Shown: in pieces, positions 9,433-18,590 of the stretch | How the letters are laid out: the number at the start of each line of letters is the position of its first letter | How positions within the stretch are numbered: the first letter of the stretch is position 1 | Origin: Flavobacteria bacterium MS024-3C | GTDB taxonomy: Bacteria > Bacteroidota > Bacteroidia > Flavobacteriales > Flavobacteriaceae | DNA: 39,450 nt | Direction: 5' to 3' | Assembly (NCBI GenBank): GCA_000173115.1 | Contig: ABVW01000010.1 | Span: forward strand, 1-39,450 | Program-made: the position numbers and the translations under genes | Notes under the pieces: model-generated | The model's database searches: none | The model's input: only the letters and a program-made list of their open reading frames with translations | What the model was told of the DNA's origin: nothing

Positions 9433-10509
9433 ATGACTTTCCCATCTTTTCATAAAAAATCTAGGAGATATTCGAAATTAGGCTTAGCCCCTGGTACCGT
9501 AAAATATATTGGAGACAAAAAAGAAGGCTCACATTCAGTAGCGCTCATTGAATTTGATCAAGACCATTGTAATTCAATTGAAGTGGACACTAGTTTGGCT
9601 GTTGGGGCTTTTTTTAAACAGGAATCTGAAACGCAATGGCTCAATATTGTTGGGCTTACAGATGAAGCCTTTATTAAAGCGCTGGGTAGTTCTTTAAGCC
9701 TTAATTTACTTAGCTTAGAAAGTATAGTAGACACACATCAAAGGCCTAAAATAGATGACTTTGATCACTATTTATTTGGGGTATTTAAAATGGTCTATTT
9801 TGATGACCAAGCCTCTTTAAAATACGAACATTTGGCTATGGTCCTTTTGGAGGGTAAACTTATTACTTTTCAAGAGGTAGAGGAAGATGTTTTTAACGGT
9901 GTTAGAACAAGACTTTCTCAAGAAGGATCAAGAATAAGACAACGGGGAGCGGATTATTTATTTTTCGCTTTACTAGACGCCGTAGTAGATCATTACTTCA
10001 TTGCTATAGAACAGTTAGGATTGAGATTGGATTCGCTAGAAGACATGGTATATCACAATTCAGAAGCTTCTCATGGACAAGAAATTCAGAAATTGAAAAA
10101 GGAAATACTCAAGCTCAGGCAGCATATATACCCTACAAAAGACCTGGTACAAAAGCTATTAAATTCATCTCATCCTTTAATAAAAGAAGAAACTAAAGTA
10201 TTCTTAAGAGACTTATCTGATCAATGTACAGAAATTAATGAAACCCTTCAACTGTATAGAGAAATGAGTACCAATCTCATGGACTTACACATGAGTACTA
10301 TGGGAAACAAAATGAATGAAGTCATGAAAGTGCTGACCATAATGGCATCTATTTTTATTCCGCTAACTTTTATAGCTGGAATATATGGAATGAATTTTGA
10401 CCATATGCCAGAACTTCATTGGAAGTATGGTTACACCATGGTGTGGATATTAATGGGCAGTTGCCTTATAGGAATGCTCTTCTATTTTAAGAAAAAAAAA
10501 TGGATGTAG
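9433..10509 (+). CDS. corA: CorA-type magnesium/cobalt transporter
   Basis: CorA forms a pentameric inner-membrane channel for Mg2+ and also Co2+. The 358-residue protein has a large cytoplasmic N-terminal domain with long helices (about residues 185-285). Two transmembrane helices follow at about 297-316 and 333-350. The signature GMN is in IAGIYGMNFDHMPELHW between them. The very short basic C-terminus (FKKKKWM) on the cytoplasmic side is usual. The gene ends in a run of A (10492-10500), which did not disturb the frame. Confidence 0.96.
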   Translation: MTFPSFHKKSRRYSKLGLAPGTVKYIGDKKEGSHSVALIEFDQDHCNSIEVDTSLAVGAFFKQESETQWLNIVGLTDEAFIKALGSSLSLNLLSLESIVDTHQRPKIDDFDHYLFGVFKMVYFDDQASLKYEHLAMVLLEGKLITFQEVEEDVFNGVRTRLSQEGSRIRQRGADYLFFALLDAVVDHYFIAIEQLGLRLDSLEDMVYHNSEASHGQEIQKLKKEILKLRQHIYPTKDLVQKLLNSSHPLIKEETKVFLRDLSDQCTEINETLQLYREMSTNLMDLHMSTMGNKMNEVMKVLTIMASIFIPLTFIAGIYGMNFDHMPELHWKYGYTMVWILMGSCLIGMLFYFKKKKWM

Positions 10510-10576
10510 TTTTACTACCTATAAATATTAAGTACCTGCTTGAAAGGACAGTAGATCCAATTAAATAATAAGCGTA

Positions 10577-11245
10577 ATGAAAATTTCAAAAGACAGCCTA
10601 GAATTCCTAAATAAATTAAGTGTAAATAACAATAGGGAATGGTTCGAAGCCCACAAAGAAACCTTTAAATCGCATCAGCTGTCAGTTAAATCAGTGTTGG
10701 AGTTAATTAAAGATGGCTTGGGAGAAACAGATGATATTGAAAAACTGAAGCTGTTTAGAATTTATAGGGATGTTCGTTTTTCAAAGGACAAAACACCCTA
10801 TAAAGACTACTTCTCAGCCTCTCTAACGCGTATGGGAAATTCTCTTAGAGGTGGCTATTACATTCATTTAAAACCTGGAGATGCTTTTTTAGCTGTTGGA
10901 TTCTGGGATCCAAATAAAGAAGATTTATTTAGAATTAGAAAAGAAATTGAAACTGACGCCTCGGATTTTAAAGATTTTTTAAAGGACCCATTGTTTAAAA
11001 AAACTTGGGGTAATTTCTCTGGAGAGACCCTTAAAACTGCCCCAAAAGGATTTTCAAAAGATCATCCAGAGATTAATTTACTCAGGAGAAAGAATTTTGT
11101 GTTTATTCATCCTATCCCTGATAGTGATATATGCTCAGAGGAGTTTGTTTCAAATACAGTTAAAGCCTTTCAAGTGTCAAGGCCTTTTTTAAATTTGATG
11201 AGTGATATACTTTCTACTGATCTAAATGGACAAGCTTTATTCTAG
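10577..11245 (+). CDS. DUF2461 (TIGR02453) family protein
   Basis: The 222-residue protein matches the DUF2461 pattern: LNKLSVNNNREWFEAHKETFKSH at the start, then FRIYRDVRFSKDKTPYKDYF and GGYYIHLKPGDAFLAVGFW. These are hallmark segments of the family. Its biochemical function is unknown. There is no signal peptide or membrane segment. The gene is followed by a 29-bp imperfect tandem duplication that includes its last four codons and stop. Confidence 0.9.
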   Translation: MKISKDSLEFLNKLSVNNNREWFEAHKETFKSHQLSVKSVLELIKDGLGETDDIEKLKLFRIYRDVRFSKDKTPYKDYFSASLTRMGNSLRGGYYIHLKPGDAFLAVGFWDPNKEDLFRIRKEIETDASDFKDFLKDPLFKKTWGNFSGETLKTAPKGFSKDHPEINLLRRKNFVFIHPIPDSDICSEEFVSNTVKAFQVSRPFLNLMSDILSTDLNGQALF

Positions 11246-11287
11246 TGATTCAGAATAGACAAGTTTTATTTTAGTGATTCAGAAATT
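11230..11287. repeat. 29-bp imperfect tandem duplication across a stop codon
   Basis: Copy 1 (11230-11258) begins ACAAGCTTTATTCTAGTGAT and contains the end of the DUF2461 gene. Copy 2 (11259-11287) begins ACAAGTTTTATTTTAGTGAT. The first 26 bases differ at only two places. It lies in the gap between convergent genes. No hairpin terminator is evident in the gap. Confidence 0.8.
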
Positions 11288-11308
11288 GTAGTTACAAGTA
11301 GATTTTTA

Positions 11309-11707
11309 TTATGGAATTTCAAATAATTGTATTTGACTCTGATAACGCTGAATAAGCATTTGCATCATTCTTTTATTTAAAGCAGCAGATTTACTTCTGT
11401 AAGAATGATACTCTTCTAGGGTAAATTGACCAATAATGATTCCTTTTAAGACATTGCGAAATTTAATGTCTTTTTGTAAAGCATTTTCAATATATAAAAG
11501 CCGCTTTTCCAATGACAAACTGTAAAAAGAATTCTTGTGCTTAAAAAAATAGTTTTTGAGCACTTGAACAAACAAATCATTTTGAAATTTAAGTATAGGC
11601 CTCAGTACTTCATTTTGGAAATATGCTTCACTTGCTGGGTCATCAGTATTTTTAATATGGTCTAATGAAGGCCTAATAGACAACAATGATTTTGTCCTAG
11701 TTTCCAT
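11309..11707 (-). CDS. Conserved flavobacterial hypothetical protein (sometimes labelled 'glyoxalase')
   Basis: The 132-residue soluble, basic, mainly helical protein resembles a small family I recall from many Flavobacteriia genomes, with the pattern LLSIRPSL, LRPILKFQNDL, NALQKDIKFRN, LKGIIIGQFTLEEYH and ALNKRMM. Public entries often call it 'glyoxalase', but I see no glyoxalase metal-site pattern and would not use that name. The strand and position place it 21 bases downstream of the dipeptidase gene, so it may be the last gene of a minus-strand unit with the dipeptidase and sigma factor. Confidence 0.75.
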   Translation of the reverse strand: METRTKSLLSIRPSLDHIKNTDDPASEAYFQNEVLRPILKFQNDLFVQVLKNYFFKHKNSFYSLSLEKRLLYIENALQKDIKFRNVLKGIIIGQFTLEEYHSYRSKSAALNKRMMQMLIQRYQSQIQLFEIP

Positions 11708-11728
11708 AAATTTGCAGGTATTTAAATT

Positions 11729-13012
11729 TTAAGATTTTAACTTTAGACTAACTGCTTGAACTTCATCTAATACCCTGAGTAAATTCTCTCCCCAAAGTTT
11801 ATTGATTTGTTCTTGGGAATACCCTCTTTTAACAAGTGCTGCGGTTACATTTTTAGTCTCTGAAGCATCCGACCATCCTGCTATACCACCACCACCATCA
11901 AAATCTGAACTAATCCCAACATGATCAATACCAATGAGATTAACCAGGTAATCGATATGATTTACAAAATCTAAAACAGATACGGCCTCAGGAGCATTTG
12001 GGTCATTGGCTAGTGTTTCTTTTCCCAACGACACTATTTTAGGGTAAACTTCCATGAAAGTAGCTCTTTCACTATCAGAAAGGGAAGAAAACTGATTTCT
12101 CTCATACCACAAAACCCCCATTTCTTTGGCTATATTTTGATAGACTTCTTTTGCGTATTCATTACTAGCTTCATGTTTTTCTGTATTTAAATAAGAAGAA
12201 AATGCCACAGTTTGAACTACACCTCCATTTTCTTTTAATAACAGCAATTGTTCGTCGTCTAAATTTCTTGAGTGATCGCACAAAGCACGAGCAGAGGAAT
12301 GGGAAGCTATTATGGGTGCTTTAGATAAGGATATCATTTGCATCATAGCTTCTTTAGATGGATGAGATATATCTATCATAATTCCAAGTCTATTCATTTC
12401 AGCAACTGCTTCTTTTCCAAAGTCACTCAAACCATTGTGCAACCATACTGCATCCTTTTCACCTGTATTAGAATCAGAGAATTGGCTGTGACCATTGTGA
12501 GACAATGAGATGTATCTAGCGCCTAGGTTGTAATAGGTTTCAAAATTACCTATGTCCATACCTATTGGATAAGCATTTTCCACTCCAATCATGGCTACTT
12601 TTTTTCCAGAATTAATCAGTGATCTTACTTCTGCTGCTGTTGTAGCTAACCCAATTTTTTCTGGAGCTATTTCTTTCGTAAGTTTATGAATAGCGGAAAA
12701 TTTATCTAAAGCATTTGTTTTTGCCTTTTCATAACCCGCTTCAGTTAATTCTCCTTGACCTGTGTAAACTATCAACCAACTTACGTCTAAACCACCCTCA
12801 TTCATCTTAGGTAGATTAACTTGGGTATCTAATCTTTGGGTATAATTAATACTGTCTGTAAAATTAGCGGTATTAATATCGTTGTGGGTGTCTATGGTAA
12901 TTGCTTCAGAATGTATTCTGTCAATTTTAGCTTCAAGGCTTTCTGTCTCTTTTGGTGCTTGATTACAAGAATTAAAAGCAAGTAGTCCTAAAATATAAAG
13001 GGTGGGTTTCAT
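11729..13012 (-). CDS. Membrane dipeptidase (M19, renal dipeptidase family), lipoprotein
   Basis: M19 enzymes are zinc dipeptidases. The 427-residue product begins with a lipoprotein signal peptide ending at Cys16 (LLAFNSC), so it is probably anchored in the cell envelope. The zinc site HxD is in TIDTHNDIN (His43, Asp45). Further metal-site motifs are the Glu of GVENAYPIG, the His of SLSHNGHSQFSD and the two His of ISHPSKEAM and SHSSARAL. ISSDFDGGGG near the C-terminus is also typical of the family. It starts 17 bases after the sigma factor stop, in the same direction. Confidence 0.95.
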   Translation of the reverse strand: MKPTLYILGLLAFNSCNQAPKETESLEAKIDRIHSEAITIDTHNDINTANFTDSINYTQRLDTQVNLPKMNEGGLDVSWLIVYTGQGELTEAGYEKAKTNALDKFSAIHKLTKEIAPEKIGLATTAAEVRSLINSGKKVAMIGVENAYPIGMDIGNFETYYNLGARYISLSHNGHSQFSDSNTGEKDAVWLHNGLSDFGKEAVAEMNRLGIMIDISHPSKEAMMQMISLSKAPIIASHSSARALCDHSRNLDDEQLLLLKENGGVVQTVAFSSYLNTEKHEASNEYAKEVYQNIAKEMGVLWYERNQFSSLSDSERATFMEVYPKIVSLGKETLANDPNAPEAVSVLDFVNHIDYLVNLIGIDHVGISSDFDGGGGIAGWSDASETKNVTAALVKRGYSQEQINKLWGENLLRVLDEVQAVSLKLKS

Positions 13013-13029
13013 AAATGGCAGTTTTTTAA

Positions 13030-13893
13030 TTATCCAAGATAGGTTTTTAATAATTTATTTTTTGAACTATGCCTTAATTTCCTGATTGCTTTTTCTCTAA
13101 TTTGCCTGACTCTTTCTCTAGTTAAATCAAAAGTGAGTCCTATTTCAGCTAGTGTCATAGGGGGCTGTTCACCTATACCGTAAAAAAGTTTAATTACGTC
13201 TGCTTCTCTTGGAGATAAGGTATCTAAGGCCCTGGTTATTTCAGTATGTAAAGAACTTTGAATGAGTGCCTGGTCTGGTCTGGGAGAATCTCCGTAATCC
13301 AAGACGTCGTATAGACTAGAATTTTCTCCATCAATAAGAGGTGCGTCCATAGAGACATGCCTCCCTGAATTTTTGAGTGATTGTTTTACATCACTCACCG
13401 TCATTTCAAGTTCTTTGGCAATTTCCTCTGGAGAAGGAGGACGCTGATGGGCTTGTTCTAAATAGGAAAAAGCTTTATTAATTTTATTGATAGATCCAAT
13501 TTTATTAAGTGGCAGCCGTACAATTCTTGCCTGTTCTGCTAGTGCTTGTAAAATGGCTTGTCTAATCCACCAAACAGCATAAGAGATAAATTTAAAACCC
13601 CTTGTTTCGTCGAAACGTTTTGCTGCTTTGACTAATCCAACATTGCCTTCATTAATTAAATCTGGTAAGGTGAGGCCTTGGTTTTGATATTGTTTCGCTA
13701 CAGAAACAACAAACCTGAGGTTTGCCGTGGTAAGTCTTTCTAGCGCAACGGCATCTCCAGCTTTAATTCTCTGTGCCAATTCAACTTCTTCCTGTGCATT
13801 AATCAAGTCTATTTTACTGATATCTTGTAAGTACTTATCTAAGGATTTTGATTCTCTATTGGTAACCTGTTTTACTATTTTAAGCTGCCTCAT
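13030..13893 (-). CDS. rpoD: Primary RNA polymerase sigma factor (RpoD/SigA), short Bacteroidota type
   Basis: This is the housekeeping sigma factor that directs RNA polymerase to TTG / TAnnTTTG promoters in Flavobacteriia. The 287-residue protein lacks the long region 1.1 of proteobacterial RpoD, which is normal in Bacteroidota. Region 1.2 is [17 protein letters not shown]; region 2 contains [20 protein letters not shown] and [20 protein letters not shown]; region 3 follows [11 protein letters not shown]. Region 4 has the helix-turn-helix [19 protein letters not shown]. It is the first gene of the minus-strand block. The 183-bp upstream gap to the DUF6155 gene has no strict consensus promoter that I can find for it. 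Confidence 0.97.
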   Translation of the reverse strand: MRQLKIVKQVTNRESKSLDKYLQDISKIDLINAQEEVELAQRIKAGDAVALERLTTANLRFVVSVAKQYQNQGLTLPDLINEGNVGLVKAAKRFDETRGFKFISYAVWWIRQAILQALAEQARIVRLPLNKIGSINKINKAFSYLEQAHQRPPSPEEIAKELEMTVSDVKQSLKNSGRHVSMDAPLIDGENSSLYDVLDYGDSPRPDQALIQSSLHTEITRALDTLSPREADVIKLFYGIGEQPPMTLAEIGLTFDLTRERVRQIREKAIRKLRHSSKNKLLKTYLG

Positions 13894-13989
13894 CTATGCG
13901 TTTTTCTTTTGGGAATTTTATTAACCTTCATATTACGAATTTTAATAGATTTCACCAAAATTCAACGCTTGTATCGGGTGTGTTTTAAG

Positions 13990-14004
13990 AAAACTTTAAG
14001 TTTT
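13990..14004. repeat. Inverted repeat AAAACTT-T-AAGTTTT in a divergent gap
   Basis: A 7-bp perfect inverted repeat with a one-base centre lies between the sigma factor gene (minus) and the DUF6155 gene (plus). A loop of one base is too short for an RNA hairpin, so a DNA-binding site is the more likely reading if it means anything. AT-rich sequence makes such repeats common by chance. Confidence 0.35.
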
Positions 14005-14076
14005 TCTAAAGCATATTTCATAAAAGATTACAGGATCTAAGCAATCATTTGTATTTTTAATTTTTGAATAGACCTC

Positions 14077-14582
14077 ATGAGCAAAAAATTACTTCAGAAG
14101 CACTTAGTTGAATTACAAAAGGAACATTTAGAAATAATGGTCTTAGATCTCTATGACAAATTTCCTGAAGTTAAAACCTATTTTAATTTTGTCTTTACCC
14201 TAATGAAAACAAATTGCTAGAGCAGGCTAGGGTCAAAGTGGCTAATGAATTTTTTCCATTAAAAAGGAAAAGACCAAAAGCGAGGAGATCTGTTGCTCAG
14301 AAGTACATAAAACATTTCAAAACGCTTGGCATGTCTCCAGAGTTAATTGCGGAATTTATGTGGTATAACATTGGCCTAATGCACACATTTTGTGAGGAAA
14401 AACCCCAGCGTTTGCCTTTTTTTAAAAGCTTTTGTAATTTTTATAAAGAGGCGCTTCAGTTTGCTAGTTATCATCAAATAATACCCCTATATAAAACACA
14501 AATTTTGGCTGTTTATACAGCCAGTAAAGATTGGGAAAACGCGTATGATTTTGAAATGAGTTTGCAAACCATTGAAGATTAA
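14077..14582 (+). pseudogene. DUF6155-like gene with a -1 frameshift
   Basis: Translation from ATG 14077 gives 47 residues (MSKKLLQKHLVELQKEH..., up to KTYFNFVF) and then a stop at 14218-14220. The rest of the family pattern (NKLLEQARVKVANEFFPLKRKRPKARRSVAQKYIKHF in overlapping pieces) continues in another frame to 14582. One missing base near 14190-14205 explains this: reading ...FVFN-PNENKLLEQ needs one more A in the TTTACCCT stretch. The restored product would be 168 residues. It is a small soluble protein of unknown function found in Bacteroidota. It could be a true pseudogene or a sequencing error; two other single-base shifts in the window make error plausible. Confidence 0.75.
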
Positions 14583-14623
14583 AATGCCAAAACATATAAA
14601 AAAAAATATTTATAAACTATCCT

Positions 14624-15550
14624 ATGGCCTTACTTCTCATTAGACAAGATGGAAAAACACCTCAATGGTTAAATGCTTTTAAATTTCAATACACTAAAAT
14701 TGAATGCTACAACTTTAATGAACCACATCCTAAAGAAAAAATTACGATGGCATTGGTGTGGAAACAACCCCATGGATTACTTGGTCAATATGAAAATTTA
14801 AAATGTGTTGCTTCTATGGGCGCTGGAGTAGATTTTATCTTTGAAGACCCTTCTTTTCATAATGGCTTGTTAATGACTAGGGTAGTGGACCCATTGTTGA
14901 TTACAGACATGGAAGAATTTGTTATGGCCCAGATTTACGCTCATATGAAAGGTTTGTATCAGTATCAGATCCAACAATCAAAATCACATTGGCAGCAAAA
15001 CCCATACCTTAGGAAGAAAGATATCACTGTAGGAATAATGGGTATGGGTGTTTTGGGATCAGCCACAGCTAAAGCATTAGTAACTCAGGGTTTTAATGTT
15101 TTTGGCTGGTCTAACTCAAAAAAGCAAATAGAAGGAATAACAACCTATGAGAAAGAAGATTTAGATTTGTTTTTGCAGCAAACCAATGTTTTGGTATGTT
15201 TATTACCACTGACACCTGAAACAAATGGTATTTTAGATCTTTCTCTTTTTTCTAAATTACCCAAAAGTGCCTTCATTATTCATGTAGCTAGAGGGCCACA
15301 TTTGGTGCGGGAGGATTTAATTCAAAGTATTGATCAAGGTCATTTAAGCGGTGCCGCAATAGATGTTTTCCCCATAGAGCCTTTAGAAGAAAACGACCCA
15401 TTGTGGGTACATCCAAATATCTATATTACGCCGCATTGCGCAAGTATTTCAAGTCCAGAATCTGTAGTGGCTCAAATAATAGTTAATTATAACAGACTAA
15501 TGAGTAACCAACCGCTTTTAAATCAGGTAGATACTGCAAAGGGATATTAA
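14624..15550 (+). CDS. D-isomer-specific 2-hydroxyacid dehydrogenase (glyoxylate/hydroxypyruvate reductase A type)
   Basis: This is an NAD(P)H-dependent reductase of 2-oxoacids. The 308-residue product has the Rossmann motif GIMGMGVLGSATAKAL near residue 138. The catalytic Arg lies in HVARGPHLV, the Glu in FPIEPLEENDPLW, and the His in ITPHCAS. The divergent, short N-terminal domain and the GhrA-like spacing suggest glyoxylate or hydroxypyruvate as substrate, but this is inference. It stands alone on the plus strand. Confidence 0.92.
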   Translation: MALLLIRQDGKTPQWLNAFKFQYTKIECYNFNEPHPKEKITMALVWKQPHGLLGQYENLKCVASMGAGVDFIFEDPSFHNGLLMTRVVDPLLITDMEEFVMAQIYAHMKGLYQYQIQQSKSHWQQNPYLRKKDITVGIMGMGVLGSATAKALVTQGFNVFGWSNSKKQIEGITTYEKEDLDLFLQQTNVLVCLLPLTPETNGILDLSLFSKLPKSAFIIHVARGPHLVREDLIQSIDQGHLSGAAIDVFPIEPLEENDPLWVHPNIYITPHCASISSPESVVAQIIVNYNRLMSNQPLLNQVDTAKGY

Positions 15551-15596
15551 TTTAATCTTTTTGCTTGATTCCTTATGCATAGCGGTAAAAATCTGT

Positions 15597-15604
15597 TAAT
15601 TTTG
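15597..15604 (+). promoter_or_regulatory. -7 promoter element TAATTTTG
   Basis: It matches the flavobacterial -7 consensus TAnnTTTG exactly and lies 65 bases before the helicase start. I see no TTG at the expected -33 distance, so support is partial. Confidence 0.4.
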
Positions 15605-15668
15605 TACGTTTCATTTTTTAGAGAGTTGCTAAAAAATAATTTTACAAAACCATAAAAAATACTCCTAT

Positions 15669-17180
15669 TTGACTGTTTTAACGAAATTTTCTGAGAAAAC
15701 ACTTTACGATTACCAACAAAATGATTTAGATACTATTTTTGACTATCTAGACAGTGCCCCTACGGACACAAACTTGTTGTATCAATTACCTACAGGAGGT
15801 GGTAAAACGGTTGTTTTTTCTGAGATTGCAAAAAGATACATTGCCACTAAAGGCAAAAAAGTAGTTGTGCTTACCCACAGAATTGAGTTGAGTACCCAAA
15901 CATCTAAAATGTTAGAGGGTTTTGGAGTACACAACAAAATTATTAACTCCGACGTAAAATCTCTTGAGGATCAAGAAGACTTCAGTTGTTTTGTTGCTAT
16001 GGTGGAAACACTAAACAACAGATTACAGGAGGAGAAAGTAAGCTTAGATAATATTGGATTGGTTATTATAGATGAAGCCCATTATAATTCATTTAGAAAA
16101 CTGATGAAGTTTTTTAAACACGCTGTAATATTAGGAGTTACTGCCACCCCGCTCAGTTCAAATATTAAGCTACCAATGAAAGACCACTACAAAAAACTCA
16201 TTGTAGGAGAGTCTATCACTTCACTAATTGATAAAAAGTTTTTAGCACAGGCACATCTGTACAACAAAAATGTAAGTTTAAAAACATTGAAATTAGGTAT
16301 TAATGGAGATTACACCGTAAAATCTTCCGATGCTTTTTACGGAAATCATTCCATGTTGTCTCAACTTCTAGAGGCCTATGAAGAAATTGCCCTAGGGTCC
16401 AAAACCCTCATTTTCAATAATGGTATAAACACTTCTAAATACGTATATGAAACTTTTAAGAAAGCTGGGCACGACATTAGACACTTAGATAATAAGAATA
16501 GTGCCGCAGAGCGAAAGGAAATATTAGAGTGGTTTTCCCAAACACCCAATGCCATTTTAACTTCAGTGAGTATTCTAACAACTGGATTTGATGAACCTAG
16601 TGTGGAAACAATTATTTTAAATAGGGCCACAAGATCATTGACCTTATATTTTCAAATGATTGGTAGAGGATCAAGAATATTAGACCATAAAGCCCATTTC
16701 AATGTCATAGATATGGGGAACAACATTGCTAGATTTGGACCATGGAATGCCCCAATTGATTGGCAGGAAATTTTTCACTTTCCAGATTTTTATCTTGAAA
16801 ATATTAAAAATGACGAGGACATTGAAAGAGAATTTGTCTATGAGATGCCTTTTGCTCTAAAACAAAAATTTAAAAAATCTAGCGTGCTTCATTTTGATGT
16901 GAAAGCAGTATATAAAGATATTTTTACACAGGGTTTAAAATCTAAAGAGGTATTAGACCGAAGTATTTCTCAACATGCTCAAATTTGTTTTGAAAACAGC
17001 GAAGATGTGTTTGACGCTCGCATGTTAGCTAAATTACTCAAAGAGGAAATTGCCTACAGGATTAGATTGTATTCTTATTGTATCATGAACAATACCAAAA
17101 ACTATAAAGAGTGGCTGGAAGAAGACTATGAGAGAAAATTAAGGCTTAAATTATCTCAGATGTTTGCTAAAAAGATGTAA
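15669..17180 (+). CDS. Superfamily 2 DEAD/DEAH-box helicase
   Basis: The 503-residue cytosolic protein is an ATP-dependent helicase of the RAD3/type III restriction-like SF2 group. Walker A is QLPTGGGKT near residue 44, motif Ia VVLTHRIEL, motif II IIDEAH, motif III TATPLS, motif V near SILTTGFDEPSV, and motif VI QMIGRGSR. The C-terminal 110 residues have no domain I know. The best start is TTG 15669, because no in-frame ATG precedes the conserved EKTLYDYQ segment. No methylase or nuclease gene lies beside it, so I see no sign of a restriction system. The family is common in Flavobacteriia. Confidence 0.9.
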   Translation: MTVLTKFSEKTLYDYQQNDLDTIFDYLDSAPTDTNLLYQLPTGGGKTVVFSEIAKRYIATKGKKVVVLTHRIELSTQTSKMLEGFGVHNKIINSDVKSLEDQEDFSCFVAMVETLNNRLQEEKVSLDNIGLVIIDEAHYNSFRKLMKFFKHAVILGVTATPLSSNIKLPMKDHYKKLIVGESITSLIDKKFLAQAHLYNKNVSLKTLKLGINGDYTVKSSDAFYGNHSMLSQLLEAYEEIALGSKTLIFNNGINTSKYVYETFKKAGHDIRHLDNKNSAAERKEILEWFSQTPNAILTSVSILTTGFDEPSVETIILNRATRSLTLYFQMIGRGSRILDHKAHFNVIDMGNNIARFGPWNAPIDWQEIFHFPDFYLENIKNDEDIEREFVYEMPFALKQKFKKSSVLHFDVKAVYKDIFTQGLKSKEVLDRSISQHAQICFENSEDVFDARMLAKLLKEEIAYRIRLYSYCIMNNTKNYKEWLEEDYERKLRLKLSQMFAKKM

Positions 17181-17228
17181 GCTTCAAACGCATTTAGGAC
17201 CCTGGAACTTCTTGAAAGCAACCTGACC

Positions 17229-17290
17229 TCATTTCTCTAAAAATGCTATAGTTTCATTTCCCTAAAATGCCATAATTTCATTTCTTTACA
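17229..17290. repeat. Imperfect tandem repeat of 24-25 bp upstream of the glycosyltransferase gene
   Basis: Unit 1 (17229-17253) reads TCATTTCTCTAAAAATGCTA then TAGTT. Unit 2 (17254-17277) reads TCATTTCCCTAAAATGCCAT then AATT. A third partial unit starts TCATTTCTTTACA at 17278. The array ends at the ATG of the next gene, so it fills the 5' leader. Confidence 0.75.
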
Positions 17291-17291
17291 T

Positions 17292-18572
17292 ATGAACAAA
17301 AAACTTCTCTGTATTAGCACCAATTGGCCTGAATCCAATGCTACAGCTGCAGGAGTTCGTATGCATGAGTTGTTAGCTATTTTCATGTCTCATGGATTTA
17401 AGACTACCTTTTTAGCTACTAGTAACCACTTAGAAGGACAACTAGCCTTAAAAGAAAAAGGTATTATTACCCAACAAATTCTTGTGAATGACGCTTCCTT
17501 TGATCTATTATTAAAGGAAATTGAGCCAGATGTTGTGCTTTTTGACAGATTTATTTCAGAAGAGCAGTTTGGCTGGCGGGTGCGCGATATATTACCCAAT
17601 GCCGTTACGATATTAGATACAGAAGACTTACATTGTTTAAGAACACTAAGGGAGGAACAAACCATATCTTATATTAATGAGCATAAAGACGCACCTTACG
17701 CTTTATTTCATCACCCAACAGATTTAGTCCATTTAAATTCAAAAGGGCAGACCAAAAGAGAATTGTCCAGTATACTTAGGTGTGATCTAAATTTGGTGGT
17801 TTCTTCATTTGAAATGACTGTGCTAGTAGATCATTTTAAAGTCCCTCCTCATTTGTGTTTATTATTGCCCATCACATATCAGAAACAACACTTATTAGCC
17901 CATAGGGCAAGTAGGGATTACAAAGAAAGATCAGGCTATTTTTTTATTGGCAACGGACTTCATAAGCCCAATATAGATGCTATTAAATGTTTGTATTTCA
18001 GCATATGGCCACTAATTAAAAAGCAGCACAAATTGGCAGAGATTTATATCTATGGTGCCTATTTACCCCAACAAATCAAGGAACTTCATAAGCCTAACAT
18101 TGGGTTTCATATTATTGGCGCTGTAAAAGATGTAAAAGCACCATTTAACAAACACAAGATTAACCTAGTTCCATTGAGATTTGGTGCAGGAATTAAAGGG
18201 AAGATATTGGAAGGATTTGTTTATGGCTGTCCCCATATTACAACAGCTATAGGAAAAGAAGGAATGGATTACACCATGAATTGGCCTGGTAAAGTAGCCA
18301 ATGAATCCTTAGAATTCGCACAAAAAGCAGTATCATTATATCATGATGAATTTAACTGGCAAATACTTAAAAGCGAAGGATATAAATTCATAGACCAATT
18401 TTTTGAACGCAGTATTCATGAAATTAAATACTTAGATAGCCTCTCTAAAACACTAAATAATTTAGCAGACCACAGGGTTAAAAATTTCATGGGAAGTCTA
18501 TTAAAAGAACAACAATTCCAAGCGTCAAAATATATGTCTTTATGGATCACAGAAAAAAACAAGAATACGTAA
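17292..18572 (+). CDS. Glycosyltransferase with GT-B fold (GT4-like)
   Basis: The 426-residue protein has an N-terminal segment LLCISTNWPESNATAAGVRMHELL, the typical glycosyltransferase nucleotide-sugar fold start with a glycine-containing loop. The C-terminal half has RSGYFFIGNGLHKPNIDAI and the donor-binding region INLVPLRFGAGIKGKILEGFVYGCPHITTAIGKEGM, which matches the GT4/GT1 pattern. There is no signal peptide or membrane span. Its acceptor and sugar cannot be told. It is not in a polysaccharide cluster: menB follows 18 bases downstream. Confidence 0.85.
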   Translation: MNKKLLCISTNWPESNATAAGVRMHELLAIFMSHGFKTTFLATSNHLEGQLALKEKGIITQQILVNDASFDLLLKEIEPDVVLFDRFISEEQFGWRVRDILPNAVTILDTEDLHCLRTLREEQTISYINEHKDAPYALFHHPTDLVHLNSKGQTKRELSSILRCDLNLVVSSFEMTVLVDHFKVPPHLCLLLPITYQKQHLLAHRASRDYKERSGYFFIGNGLHKPNIDAIKCLYFSIWPLIKKQHKLAEIYIYGAYLPQQIKELHKPNIGFHIIGAVKDVKAPFNKHKINLVPLRFGAGIKGKILEGFVYGCPHITTAIGKEGMDYTMNWPGKVANESLEFAQKAVSLYHDEFNWQILKSEGYKFIDQFFERSIHEIKYLDSLSKTLNNLADHRVKNFMGSLLKEQQFQASKYMSLWITEKNKNT

Positions 18573-18590
18573 CTTGCTAAAAAAATAGTC

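Noticed and set aside
11309-11707. Glyoxalase function for the small minus-strand protein
   Set aside because: No glyoxalase metal-site or fold pattern is visible; the name appears to be a passed-on label.
13894-14076. Strict promoter for the sigma factor gene
   Set aside because: Only partial matches such as GAATTTTG were found on the minus strand, which is too weak to list.
15669-17180. Restriction or defence system around the SF2 helicase
   Set aside because: Its neighbours are a 2-hydroxyacid dehydrogenase and a glycosyltransferase; no methylase, nuclease or other defence gene is present.
17229-17290. Possible CRISPR-like repeats
   Set aside because: The units are directly adjacent with no spacers, are imperfect, and no cas gene is near.
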